A DNA stretch of 64,000 bases from Alloprevotella tannerae (GTDB lineage: Bacteria > Bacteroidota > Bacteroidia > Bacteroidales > Bacteroidaceae), in contig JABZGR010000003.1 in NCBI GenBank assembly GCA_015259125.1, positions 1 through 64,000 of the forward strand, in the 5' to 3' direction. Under the pieces are notes generated by a model. It had not been told where the DNA came from. It searched no databases and saw only the letters and a program-made list of their open reading frames with translations. Positions within the stretch are counted from its first letter, which is position 1; each line of letters begins with the position of its first letter. Positions 52,879 to 60,362 of this stretch are shown piece after piece. The translations under genes were made by a program, and so were the position numbers.

Positions 52879-54891
52879 ATGTCGCGCCTTCAGTCCTTTC
52901 TTTTCAGCATTCTCTTTAGCTTGTGGAGCTTTGAGGCTTATGCGCAAGTGCCGCAAGTTCACGACAGTGCCGCCGCCTTGCGCGAGGTCGTTGTGCGCGC
53001 CCCGCTTCCCCAGCGCGAAGTCGTAGCGCCGCAGCGCTTAGAGGGGGATCGCTTACACGCGCTCAAAGGGACTTCCGTGGCGGATGCCTTGCGCTATTTC
53101 TCAGGTTTGCAGATCAAAGACTATGGCGGCATTGGTGGACTCAAAACTATCGACGTCCGCAGTATGGGTAGCAGTCATCTCGGCGTGTTTTACGATGGCC
53201 TGCCCTTAGGCAATGCGCAAAACGGACAAACGGATCTTGGCCAATTCTCTTTGGACAACGTCGAGGTCGTCTCATTATATAATGGACAGCGCACGGGCGT
53301 CCTCCAATCTGCGGCTGAGTTTGGCCACGCAGCGGCCGTCTACCTACAAACGCGCCGCCCGCAGTTTGCCGAAGGCCGCCGCAGCAACCAGCGATGGGGC
53401 GTGCAATACGGAGCGAGCCGTGCGCTACAACTCAGCGGCCTCTACGCGCTCCGTTTAACGCCATCGGTGAGTGCGACGATCAACATCAGCCTACTCAATG
53501 CCGATGGAAAATATCGCTTTCGTTATCGACGCCTCACGCCGCGCGGCGTTGTCGCTTACGACACGACAGCCACGCGCCACAATGGCGATGTATTGGCCTT
53601 GCGCGGCGAACTAAATATGTACGGGCGTTTGCTGGGCGGCGATTGGCGTGCAAAGGCCTATATTTATCATTCGAAGCGCGGCATCCCCGGCGCAATTGTT
53701 AGCAATGTGTGGCGGCGCGGAGAGCGGCAGGGCGATGATATTCGCTTCGTGCAAGCCGCGTGGCAGCGCACGTTCTCGAAGCGTTACAGCACGCGCTTGC
53801 AAGCCAAATATGCCGACTACGCGACGCATTACCACAACAGAGATACGCTTGCCGCCCCCGCAGATCATCATTACCGACAGCGGGAAACATATCTTTCGTG
53901 GGCGAATGCTTATGAAGTGCTTCCGGGTTGGACGCTCTCCGGCAGTTATGATTTCCGCTACAACACCTTGCGCGACGACCATCCCCTCTTCGCCTTCCCT
54001 CGCCGCACGACGCACCTCGCGGCCCTCTCTTCTTCCCTCCACTTGGGTCGGTGGCAGGTGCAGGGCAGTTTGATGCAAACCATCTTGCACGACCGCACAC
54101 GCAACGCCGGCCAATCAGCTACCGTGCGCAACGCCTCGCCGGCTCTCTTCTTCAATTATCTACTCAAGCCCGACGGAACACTCTCGCTCCACGGCTTTGT
54201 AAAGCGCCACTTTCGCGCGCCAACCTTCAACGAGCGTTATTATACGGACTTGGGCAATGCACTCCTACGCCCCGAAAAGGCATTTCAGTTGGCGCTCGGC
54301 GCGCAGTGGCAGCACGCCTTTCGTCACCGCCTCCTGCAGCGTTTGCAATTGTCGGCTGAAGTCTATTATAATAAGGTGCACGATAAGATTATCGCCTACC
54401 CCAAAGGGCAACAATTCCGCTGGACGATGCTAAACCTCGGGCGCGTCGCCGTTCGCGGCCTCGATGTCAATGCGGCGCTTGAGGCGCATCCGCAGCGCGC
54501 TCTGCAAGTGGCTTTACAGGTGCGTTATAGTTATCAATGGGCGCACGACCTTACGGATCCTGCCGACGCTTATTATAATCAGCAAATCCCCTACGCGCCG
54601 CACCATAGCGGGGCGGCTGTGGTGAGCGCCTCGTTCAAGCGTTGGGCCTGCTATTACAGCTTTATTTACGTCGGCCGTCGATACGCGCAGCCTGAGAACG
54701 TGCGCCGCAACCGCTTGCAACCGTGGTACACGCACGACCTCTGCCTCCAGCGTCACTTTCGTCTTTCGCGCAGCCTCGAAGGCAAACTAACGCTCGCCGT
54801 CAACAATATTTTTAATCAGCAATACGAGGTGATTGCCAACTATCCTATGCCGGGTCGCACACTGAACGCGGCACTGGACATCAATTTCTAA
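52879..54891 (+). CDS. TonB-dependent receptor, BtuB-like (predicted cobamide transporter)
   Basis: A 670-residue outer-membrane receptor. Signal peptide MSRLQSFLFSILF (cleavage after AYA), a plug domain with ADALRYFSGLQIKDYGGIGG and SMGSSHLGVFYDGLPLGNAQNGQ, and a 22-strand-type barrel ending TLNAALDINF. There is no carboxypeptidase-regulatory extension, so it is not SusC-like. This plug form is typical of Bacteroidales BtuB-type receptors, and the next gene (9 bp away) is a BtuG-like surface lipoprotein, so vitamin B12 or a related cobamide is the likely cargo. ATG 52879 is used; the ATG at 52849 lies inside the -7 element. Confidence 0.82.
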   Translation: MSRLQSFLFSILFSLWSFEAYAQVPQVHDSAAALREVVVRAPLPQREVVAPQRLEGDRLHALKGTSVADALRYFSGLQIKDYGGIGGLKTIDVRSMGSSHLGVFYDGLPLGNAQNGQTDLGQFSLDNVEVVSLYNGQRTGVLQSAAEFGHAAAVYLQTRRPQFAEGRRSNQRWGVQYGASRALQLSGLYALRLTPSVSATINISLLNADGKYRFRYRRLTPRGVVAYDTTATRHNGDVLALRGELNMYGRLLGGDWRAKAYIYHSKRGIPGAIVSNVWRRGERQGDDIRFVQAAWQRTFSKRYSTRLQAKYADYATHYHNRDTLAAPADHHYRQRETYLSWANAYEVLPGWTLSGSYDFRYNTLRDDHPLFAFPRRTTHLAALSSSLHLGRWQVQGSLMQTILHDRTRNAGQSATVRNASPALFFNYLLKPDGTLSLHGFVKRHFRAPTFNERYYTDLGNALLRPEKAFQLALGAQWQHAFRHRLLQRLQLSAEVYYNKVHDKIIAYPKGQQFRWTMLNLGRVAVRGLDVNAALEAHPQRALQVALQVRYSYQWAHDLTDPADAYYNQQIPYAPHHSGAAVVSASFKRWACYYSFIYVGRRYAQPENVRRNRLQPWYTHDLCLQRHFRLSRSLEGKLTLAVNNIFNQQYEVIANYPMPGRTLNAALDINF

Positions 54892-54900
54892 GTCGCCACT

Positions 54901-56985
54901 ATGCCACACCCCTCCACCCTCTTCCGCCTCTGCCTGACGTTGCTCCCGCTCTTGCTTTTGCAAGCCTGCCGCGGAGATGAGATCTTGCCCGACGAGCCGG
55001 GCGTCACGCCGGGCGCAAGCAGTGGCGAGACGTACGCGGCGGGAATGTATGTGCTCAATGAAGGCAACTACGGGATGAATAGGAGTTCGCTCGACTACTT
55101 GGATTTGTCGGCGCCCGACGGCAAAGCCTATTATTATCGCGGCGTCTATGCGGCGCGCAATCCGCACGAGGTCAAAGAACTCGGCGATGTGGGCAATGAC
55201 GTGCAGGTCATAGAGAACCAACTCTGGTTAGTGATCAACGCTTCTCACAAAATCGTCGTCTGTCAGGCGGATAAGGGGAATAAGCTGGCGCAAATAGAAG
55301 TGCCCAACTGCCGCAATGTGGTCTTCTCCGGCGGCTTTGCTTATGTCTCCTCCTTTGTCGGCCCGCTCGACCCCGCAACGCGCACGCCCTTAGGGCGCGT
55401 GTATAAGATCGACCGGCGCACATTCCGCAAAGTAGATTCCATCGTCGTAGGCCCGCAACCGGAAGAAATGGCCATCGCAAGCGGACAATTATTGGTGGCC
55501 AACAGTGGTGGCTATCGCGCGCCTTTGTATGACAACACGTTAAGCGTCATTGATTTGGCGACGTTCCGCGTAACGAGTCGGCTCACCGTAGGCCTGAATC
55601 CGCACCGCTGCCGCACGGACCGCTATGGTCAAGTCTGGGTCACGACGCGCGGCAATTACGCTGACGTGCCGCCGCGCCTGTATTGCCTGCGTCCGGATGC
55701 CGCCGGCGCGTATCGGGTGGCGGAGGTCTTCGACGAAGCCGTGTCCGATTTGGACCTTGTTGGCGACTCGCTCTACTTTATCGGCGTTCGCTGGGACGCT
55801 GCCGGGCAGGTCAACCACGTGGATTACGGGCTCTTTGATGTGCGCACGCACCGGCGACTTCCGACGACGCTTTTCGATGCGCCGGACTTGCGTAGCGTGA
55901 AGATGCCTTATGGCATCAAGGTCAATCCGCGCGCCAAGGACTTCTATATTATGGATGCGAAAAACTTTGTTGCGAGTGGCGAACTCCTACATTTCCACGC
56001 CGATGGGCGCTTCGATTGGCGCGTACAAGCGGGCGACATTCCCGCGCACGCCGCTTTTGTGCCGCGCAGGGCGGAGATCGGGCCGCCGCCGTCTCAGCAG
56101 ACGGATAGTCGCTACCTGCAAGCGGTCGACGAATATGTGCCTGCCCCCGGCCAGTTTGTGAATCTGCTCCCGGCCTACGCCTCGGGCGACGATGCGCGCA
56201 GTATGGCGGCGAAGTGCACCGCAGCTTTGGCCAACAATGCGCGGGGACTCGTCAGTTTGGGCGGATATGGGGGCTACCTCACCTTTCATTTCGATCACCG
56301 CGTCGCGAATATTCACGGGGAGAACGACCTTTACATCGCCGGCAACTCCTTTGCCTCCGCCGATCCCCAATGGGCCGCGCTCGGCGGTGCAAGTGAGCCG
56401 GGCATTGTGATGGTTTCGCGCGACGACAATCGCAACGGCCTACCCGACGATCAATGGTACGAACTGCGAGGCAGCGCCGATGAAGACAGCGTGGGCCGCG
56501 TAGATTACGCTTATGCCCTACATTACACGCGGACAACTGAAGGCACAATCACGTGGTCTGACAATCGCGGCAACCAAGGCGTAGTGACGAACAATGCCTA
56601 CCATACGCAGCATTATTTCCCCCGCTGGCTCACCGCGCCGCTCCGTTTTTCGAGCACACTGCTTCCGCCCAATCGTTTCTTAGTGGGCGCCGGCGGCGGA
56701 CAATGGTTGGGTTTCTTCCTGCGATGGGGCTATGTTGACAACAAACCTAACAATGACCGCGCGGCCAACTCCTTTAATATCGACAACGCGGTCGATACGC
56801 AGCGCCGGCCCGTCCGATTAGACGGCATCGACTTCGTGCGCGTCTATACGGCCACTCGACAAATCAACGCCCCGCTCGGCGAGAGCTCGACGGAGGTCTC
56901 CGGCGCGGAAGATTTGCATCCGGAAGCCTCGCTCCGGCGCTTTCCCCGCGCGTCCAAAGTTCGGCCAATGCGCGCGCACCACTGA
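54901..56985 (+). CDS. Surface lipoprotein: BtuG-like beta-propeller plus a second C-terminal domain
   Basis: A 694-residue predicted lipoprotein (lipobox LLLQAC, Cys23, followed by acidic RGDEILPDE, as in surface-exported Bacteroidetes lipoproteins). Residues about 45-370 look like a YncE/DUF5074 beta-propeller, the fold of BtuG, which caps BtuB and binds cobamides. Residues about 380-670 form a separate domain with VDEYVPAPGQFVNLLPAY, LVSLGGYGGYLTFHFDH and VMVSRDDNRNGLPDDQWYELRG, as in Bacteroidetes cell-surface proteins near cobamide loci. It starts 9 bp after the BtuB-like gene. The fusion is inferred from sequence; function of the second domain is unknown. Confidence 0.8.
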   Translation: MPHPSTLFRLCLTLLPLLLLQACRGDEILPDEPGVTPGASSGETYAAGMYVLNEGNYGMNRSSLDYLDLSAPDGKAYYYRGVYAARNPHEVKELGDVGNDVQVIENQLWLVINASHKIVVCQADKGNKLAQIEVPNCRNVVFSGGFAYVSSFVGPLDPATRTPLGRVYKIDRRTFRKVDSIVVGPQPEEMAIASGQLLVANSGGYRAPLYDNTLSVIDLATFRVTSRLTVGLNPHRCRTDRYGQVWVTTRGNYADVPPRLYCLRPDAAGAYRVAEVFDEAVSDLDLVGDSLYFIGVRWDAAGQVNHVDYGLFDVRTHRRLPTTLFDAPDLRSVKMPYGIKVNPRAKDFYIMDAKNFVASGELLHFHADGRFDWRVQAGDIPAHAAFVPRRAEIGPPPSQQTDSRYLQAVDEYVPAPGQFVNLLPAYASGDDARSMAAKCTAALANNARGLVSLGGYGGYLTFHFDHRVANIHGENDLYIAGNSFASADPQWAALGGASEPGIVMVSRDDNRNGLPDDQWYELRGSADEDSVGRVDYAYALHYTRTTEGTITWSDNRGNQGVVTNNAYHTQHYFPRWLTAPLRFSSTLLPPNRFLVGAGGGQWLGFFLRWGYVDNKPNNDRAANSFNIDNAVDTQRRPVRLDGIDFVRVYTATRQINAPLGESSTEVSGAEDLHPEASLRRFPRASKVRPMRAHH

Positions 56986-57211
56986 CCTTGGAAAGCGGCC
57001 GATGCTGCAGCGATGGCACCGCCCCCGCCGTTTGCCGACAAGCACTAAGATTTGTATGCGACTACCCACCCTCTTCATCACGCCCGCTCTGCTCCATTGC
57101 TTTTCGATTTATTTTTCTGCTACCCACATTTGAGTAGCGCAACACGCACCGCACTTTTTGCGCAATTGGACTTGGAAGAAAAACGACGAAACAGGGCCGG
57201 CGGCGTTTTTC

Positions 57212-57285
57212 ATCACGAGCGTAAACCTTTTTTCTCGTGAGCGCACAGTCTTTTCATCGTGAGCGCAAACCTTTTTTCTCGTGAT
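57212..57285. repeat. Family B array B3: four boxes, 22-bp period
   Basis: ATCACGAG (57212), CTCGTGAG (57234), ATCGTGAG (57256) and CTCGTGAT (57278), exactly 22 bp apart. Spacers are nearly uniform (CGYAAACCTTTTTT and CGCACAGTCTTTTC). Confidence 0.92.
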
Positions 57286-57363
57286 AAAAAAGGTCGCAGG
57301 CGGAAGAGCGGCCTTTACAAATGGGGCGGCGTGGGGTAGAAAGCCAATGGTCGTAGACTAAAA

Positions 57364-57398
57364 AAGCGCGCCTCCTACGTCGCGAAGACATAGGAGGC
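57364..57398 (-). terminator. Rho-independent terminator on the minus strand
   Basis: An 8-bp stem (GCCTCCTA at 57370-57377, complement at 57391-57398). GCGCTTTTTT follows on the minus strand. It implies a minus-strand transcript from the right and supports the small gene at 57620-57841. Confidence 0.75.
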
Positions 57399-57619
57399 AC
57401 AATGCGCAAACCTTAGAGCGGTGAAAAATGAAGACTAAGTTCTGTGATTTTTTGAGATGCACACGCGTTTTCCACATCGCGTCAGCGGCCGGTGGGCCGC
57501 AGCGGCATCAGACAGTGCTCTTTTGCTCGCGCCACACATCATATTTAAACAAATACAACTTCGATTTGCCGGCAAAGTCTACGCTTCAGCGCATTGTGCC
57601 GGTCGGAAGCATCGACAAT

Positions 57620-57841
57620 TCATTCGTCGTCTGCCGGAGGCGAGAACGGGGTGAATGCACCCACAGCACGCGCATCAGCACACGGCGCCGATTGGTCATA
57701 TACATCAGTGGTCGACGACTCTTCAGTAGGCGGCGTCGAGACGAAACGCATGGTCACCGACAGAAAGGCTGTAAAAAGCATAGCCAATCCGATCAGGGCC
57801 AGCGATGATTTGAAATGTAAAATATATTTTCTTGGTAACAT
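57620..57841 (-). CDS. Small membrane protein of unknown function
   Basis: A 73-residue predicted protein: basic start (MLPRKYILHFK), one membrane helix (about residues 12-31, SSLALIGLAMLFTAFLSVTM), then a polar, acidic C-terminal tail with one cysteine and proline-rich end. Support beyond the frame itself: a minus-strand -7 element TAACTTTG (57878-57871) about 30 bp upstream and a good minus-strand terminator downstream. Family not recognised. An overlapping plus-strand frame lacks such support. Confidence 0.5.
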   Translation of the reverse strand: MLPRKYILHFKSSLALIGLAMLFTAFLSVTMRFVSTPPTEESSTTDVYDQSAPCADARAVGAFTPFSPPADDE

Positions 57842-57861
57842 ATAATTTCTAATCTTGAGTT

Positions 57862-57878
57862 TAACTTTCGCAAAGTTA
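57862..57878. promoter_or_regulatory. Palindrome of two facing -7-like elements
   Basis: TAACTTTCGCAAAGTTA is a perfect inverted repeat around CGC. The minus strand reads TAACTTTG-like consensus; the plus strand reads TAACTTTC. It lies between the small minus gene and pgi. Confidence 0.55.
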
Positions 57879-57978
57879 GGCCTATTTCTCGCCATTCGGA
57901 AATTTGTCGCATCGCCAAAAGTGGGTATTTTTCATTTTTACGCCTTGCGCGACCGGTGTCAAAGTATGGGCGCTCTGC

Positions 57979-58010
57979 TTTGCATTTTTGCTACAAATTG
58001 CGTAACTTTG
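57979..58010 (+). promoter_or_regulatory. Promoter of pgi
   Basis: TTTG (57979-57982), 20 nt, TAACTTTG (58003-58010). It is a full consensus Bacteroidetes promoter ending 20 bp before the ATG. Confidence 0.88.
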
Positions 58011-58029
58011 CGCTGATTCTAAACAAAAG

Positions 58030-59388
58030 ATGAAGATGGAAATGATAAAACTTGATATTCGGAAAGCGGCTTGCTTTTTAGCAGAAGGAGCCGTTGAAGG
58101 GATGGAAAAACAGGCGAAGGCGGCGCATAAAGCGCTGGAAGATGGAACAAGTAAGGGCAGCGACTTCTTAGGTTGGCTCCACTTGCCATCAAGTTTGACA
58201 CCGGAATTTTTACAAGACATCAAAACAACGGCTGATACGTTGCGCCGCGAATGTGATACAATCGTCGTGGCCGGCATTGGCGGCTCTTATCTCGGTGCAC
58301 GCGCCGTGATCGAGGCTTTGGGCAACTCCTTTGCGTGGCTGACGAATAAAGGCGAAAATCCGAACATCCTCTTTGCGGGAAACAACATTGGTGAGGATTA
58401 TCTCTCCGAACTTTTGGCTTACTTGAAAGGTCGCCGCTTTGGCGTAATCAATATTTCAAAGTCGGGAACGACGACGGAAACGGCACTGGCCTTTCGCCTC
58501 TTGCGCAGTTTGTGCGAGGAAGAACGCGGCAAGGAGACGGCGCGCCGCGTGATCGTAGCCATCACGGATGCGAAAAAGGGAGCTGCACGCACAACGGCCG
58601 ACAAAGAAGGCTATAAGAGTTACGTGATCCCCGACAATGTGGGCGGCCGCTTCAGCGTATTGACGCCGGTGGGTCTCCTGCCCATTGCTTGCGCGGGCTT
58701 TGACATAGATTTGCTCGTGAAAGGTGCGGCCGATATGGAAAAACGTGCGGCCGAAGCGCCTTATGCTGAGAACATCGCGGAGCAATATGCTGCCGTGCGC
58801 AATTTGCTCTACGCCGGCGGGAAAAAGATTGAGGTGCTGGCCAATTTCCAACCGAAACTGCACTTCATGAATGAATGGTGGAAGCAACTCTACGGGGAGA
58901 GTGAGGGTAAGGAACAGAAAGGTATCTTCCCGGCAGCCGTAGATTTTACGACCGATTTGCACTCTATGGGTCAATGGTTGCAAGAGGGTGAGCGCACAAT
59001 CTTTGAAACGGTGATCTCTGTGGAACAGAGTGAGCACGAACTCCGCTTCCCGCACGACGAAGAGAACCTTGACGGACTCAATTTCTTGGCGGGTAAGCGT
59101 ATAGATGAGGTGAACAGGATGGCTGAATTGGGCACGCAGATTGCTCACGTAGATGGCGGCGTTCCGAATATTCGCATCGTTCTCCCGCGTTTGGACGCTT
59201 ATTATTTGGGACAACTCATTTACTTCTTTGAATTGGGTTGCGGCATCAGTGGAAACGTACTCGGCGTGAACCCATTCAATCAACCGGGCGTGGAAGCTTA
59301 TAAGAAGAATATGTTTGCTTTGCTATCCAAGCCCGGTTATGAGGCGGAAAGCGAAGCAATCCGCGAACGACTGAAAAAAGAAGCTTAA
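58030..59388 (+). CDS. pgi: Glucose-6-phosphate isomerase
   Basis: A 452-residue glycolytic enzyme interconverting glucose-6-P and fructose-6-P. It is the short bacterial type (about 450 residues). Motifs include GIGGSYLGARAV, ISKSGTTTET, GGRFSVLTPVGLLP and FPAAVDFTTDLHSMGQWLQEG with the catalytic region. ATG 58030 begins MKMEMIKLDI; a second ATG two codons later is possible. It is followed by a 15-bp-stem hairpin, then a HAD phosphatase gene 81 bp downstream. Confidence 0.96.
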   Translation: MKMEMIKLDIRKAACFLAEGAVEGMEKQAKAAHKALEDGTSKGSDFLGWLHLPSSLTPEFLQDIKTTADTLRRECDTIVVAGIGGSYLGARAVIEALGNSFAWLTNKGENPNILFAGNNIGEDYLSELLAYLKGRRFGVINISKSGTTTETALAFRLLRSLCEEERGKETARRVIVAITDAKKGAARTTADKEGYKSYVIPDNVGGRFSVLTPVGLLPIACAGFDIDLLVKGAADMEKRAAEAPYAENIAEQYAAVRNLLYAGGKKIEVLANFQPKLHFMNEWWKQLYGESEGKEQKGIFPAAVDFTTDLHSMGQWLQEGERTIFETVISVEQSEHELRFPHDEENLDGLNFLAGKRIDEVNRMAELGTQIAHVDGGVPNIRIVLPRLDAYYLGQLIYFFELGCGISGNVLGVNPFNQPGVEAYKKNMFALLSKPGYEAESEAIRERLKKEA

Positions 59389-59398
59389 CAGCATCGCT

Positions 59399-59434
59399 GA
59401 TGATCGACTTCCGGCATCGCGGAGGTCGATCATC
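59399..59434. repeat. Strong intergenic hairpin between pgi and the HAD gene
   Basis: GATGATCGACTTCCG (59399-59413) pairs with 59420-59434 over 15 bp with one G-T pair and a 6-nt loop GCATCG. It has no T-tract. It may be an RNA stability or processing element, or a weak terminator. Confidence 0.7.
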
Positions 59435-59469
59435 GCGGCGAAACGCAAGGCGACGCTGCTCAAGTAAGC

Positions 59470-60225
59470 ATGATGAACGATTATATACAAGCCATACAAA
59501 ACTATCTGAAAGATCACGGCTTCGAGCAATTGGCTCCGGAGGCCGTGCTTTTTGATATGGATGGCGTACTCTTTGATTCGATGCGCCTCCACAATGAATC
59601 TTGGCAGGCGACGGCGGCGGCTTACAACTTGGAAATGCTGCCTGATGAGCCTTATACGCTGGAGGGTTGCACCTCGACGCTGATGATTAACACGCTGATG
59701 GAGCGCACGCATCAACGACAAGCAACGGCGGAGGAATTGGAAACGATTTATACGGAAAAACGCCGGCGCTTCAATGCGCTGCCACGGCCGCAAAGGATGC
59801 CCGGCGCGGTGGAAATACTGGAAAAAGTGGGCCGCGATGGTCTGCAGCGGGTGGTCGTAACGGGGAGTGGACAACGCTCGTTGCTCGAACGCCTACAAAC
59901 GGCTTTCCCTAACGTGTTTCGCCCCGACTTAATCGTATCCAGCAAGGATTATACGCAAGGAAAACCTGCGCCGGACCCTTATTTGTGCGGCCTTAAGCGT
60001 ACTTCGCTTCGCCCGAATCAGGCCTTGGTGGTGGAAAACGCGCCCTTGGGCGTCGAAGCGGCCGTCAAAGCGGGCATTTTTACCATTGCTGTCAACACGG
60101 GACCGCTGCCGGATGAGGCTTTGCGGGAGAGAGGGGCGAACTTGCTCTTTCCTTCTATGCAGGCTTTGGCAACGCATTGGGAGGAAATCCGCGCGGCCAT
60201 TGCGGCTTGTGTACCCACAAAATAG
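59470..60225 (+). CDS. HAD family hydrolase, beta-phosphoglucomutase-like
   Basis: A 251-residue cytosolic HAD subfamily IA protein. The catalytic motif is FDMDGVLFDS (Asp29 and Asp31), followed by a helical cap, VVTGSGQRS (motif II), the lysine in KPAPDPYLCGLK and VVENAPLGVEAAVKAG (motif IV). The DxDG with cap fits beta-phosphoglucomutase or sugar-phosphate phosphatases; which substrate is used cannot be told. Location after pgi suits a sugar-phosphate role. Confidence 0.88.
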   Translation: MMNDYIQAIQNYLKDHGFEQLAPEAVLFDMDGVLFDSMRLHNESWQATAAAYNLEMLPDEPYTLEGCTSTLMINTLMERTHQRQATAEELETIYTEKRRRFNALPRPQRMPGAVEILEKVGRDGLQRVVVTGSGQRSLLERLQTAFPNVFRPDLIVSSKDYTQGKPAPDPYLCGLKRTSLRPNQALVVENAPLGVEAAVKAGIFTIAVNTGPLPDEALRERGANLLFPSMQALATHWEEIRAAIAACVPTK

Positions 60226-60362
60226 AAAATACGCGCTGGGGCGATGCTTACAAGCAAACGCTTCACCAAAAGCGCGACACACATTATATATATAACGCCG
60301 TCCGACGCGCCACGCCAAAATAGGCTGCGCGCCGGTGGGTGTTCGTTTAATTTTATCCTGAC

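Larger units (their letters stand above)
56986..57619. other. 630-bp intergenic region after the BtuG-like gene
   Basis: No gene supported. It contains the 22-bp-period array B3 (57212-57285) and a minus-strand terminator (57364-57398). No terminator was found for the BtuG-like gene itself. Confidence 0.7.

Noticed and set aside
57428..57808. A plus-strand open frame of 126 codons before pgi
   Set aside because: It overlaps the better supported minus-strand small gene, is rich in Arg and His and shows no recognisable feature.
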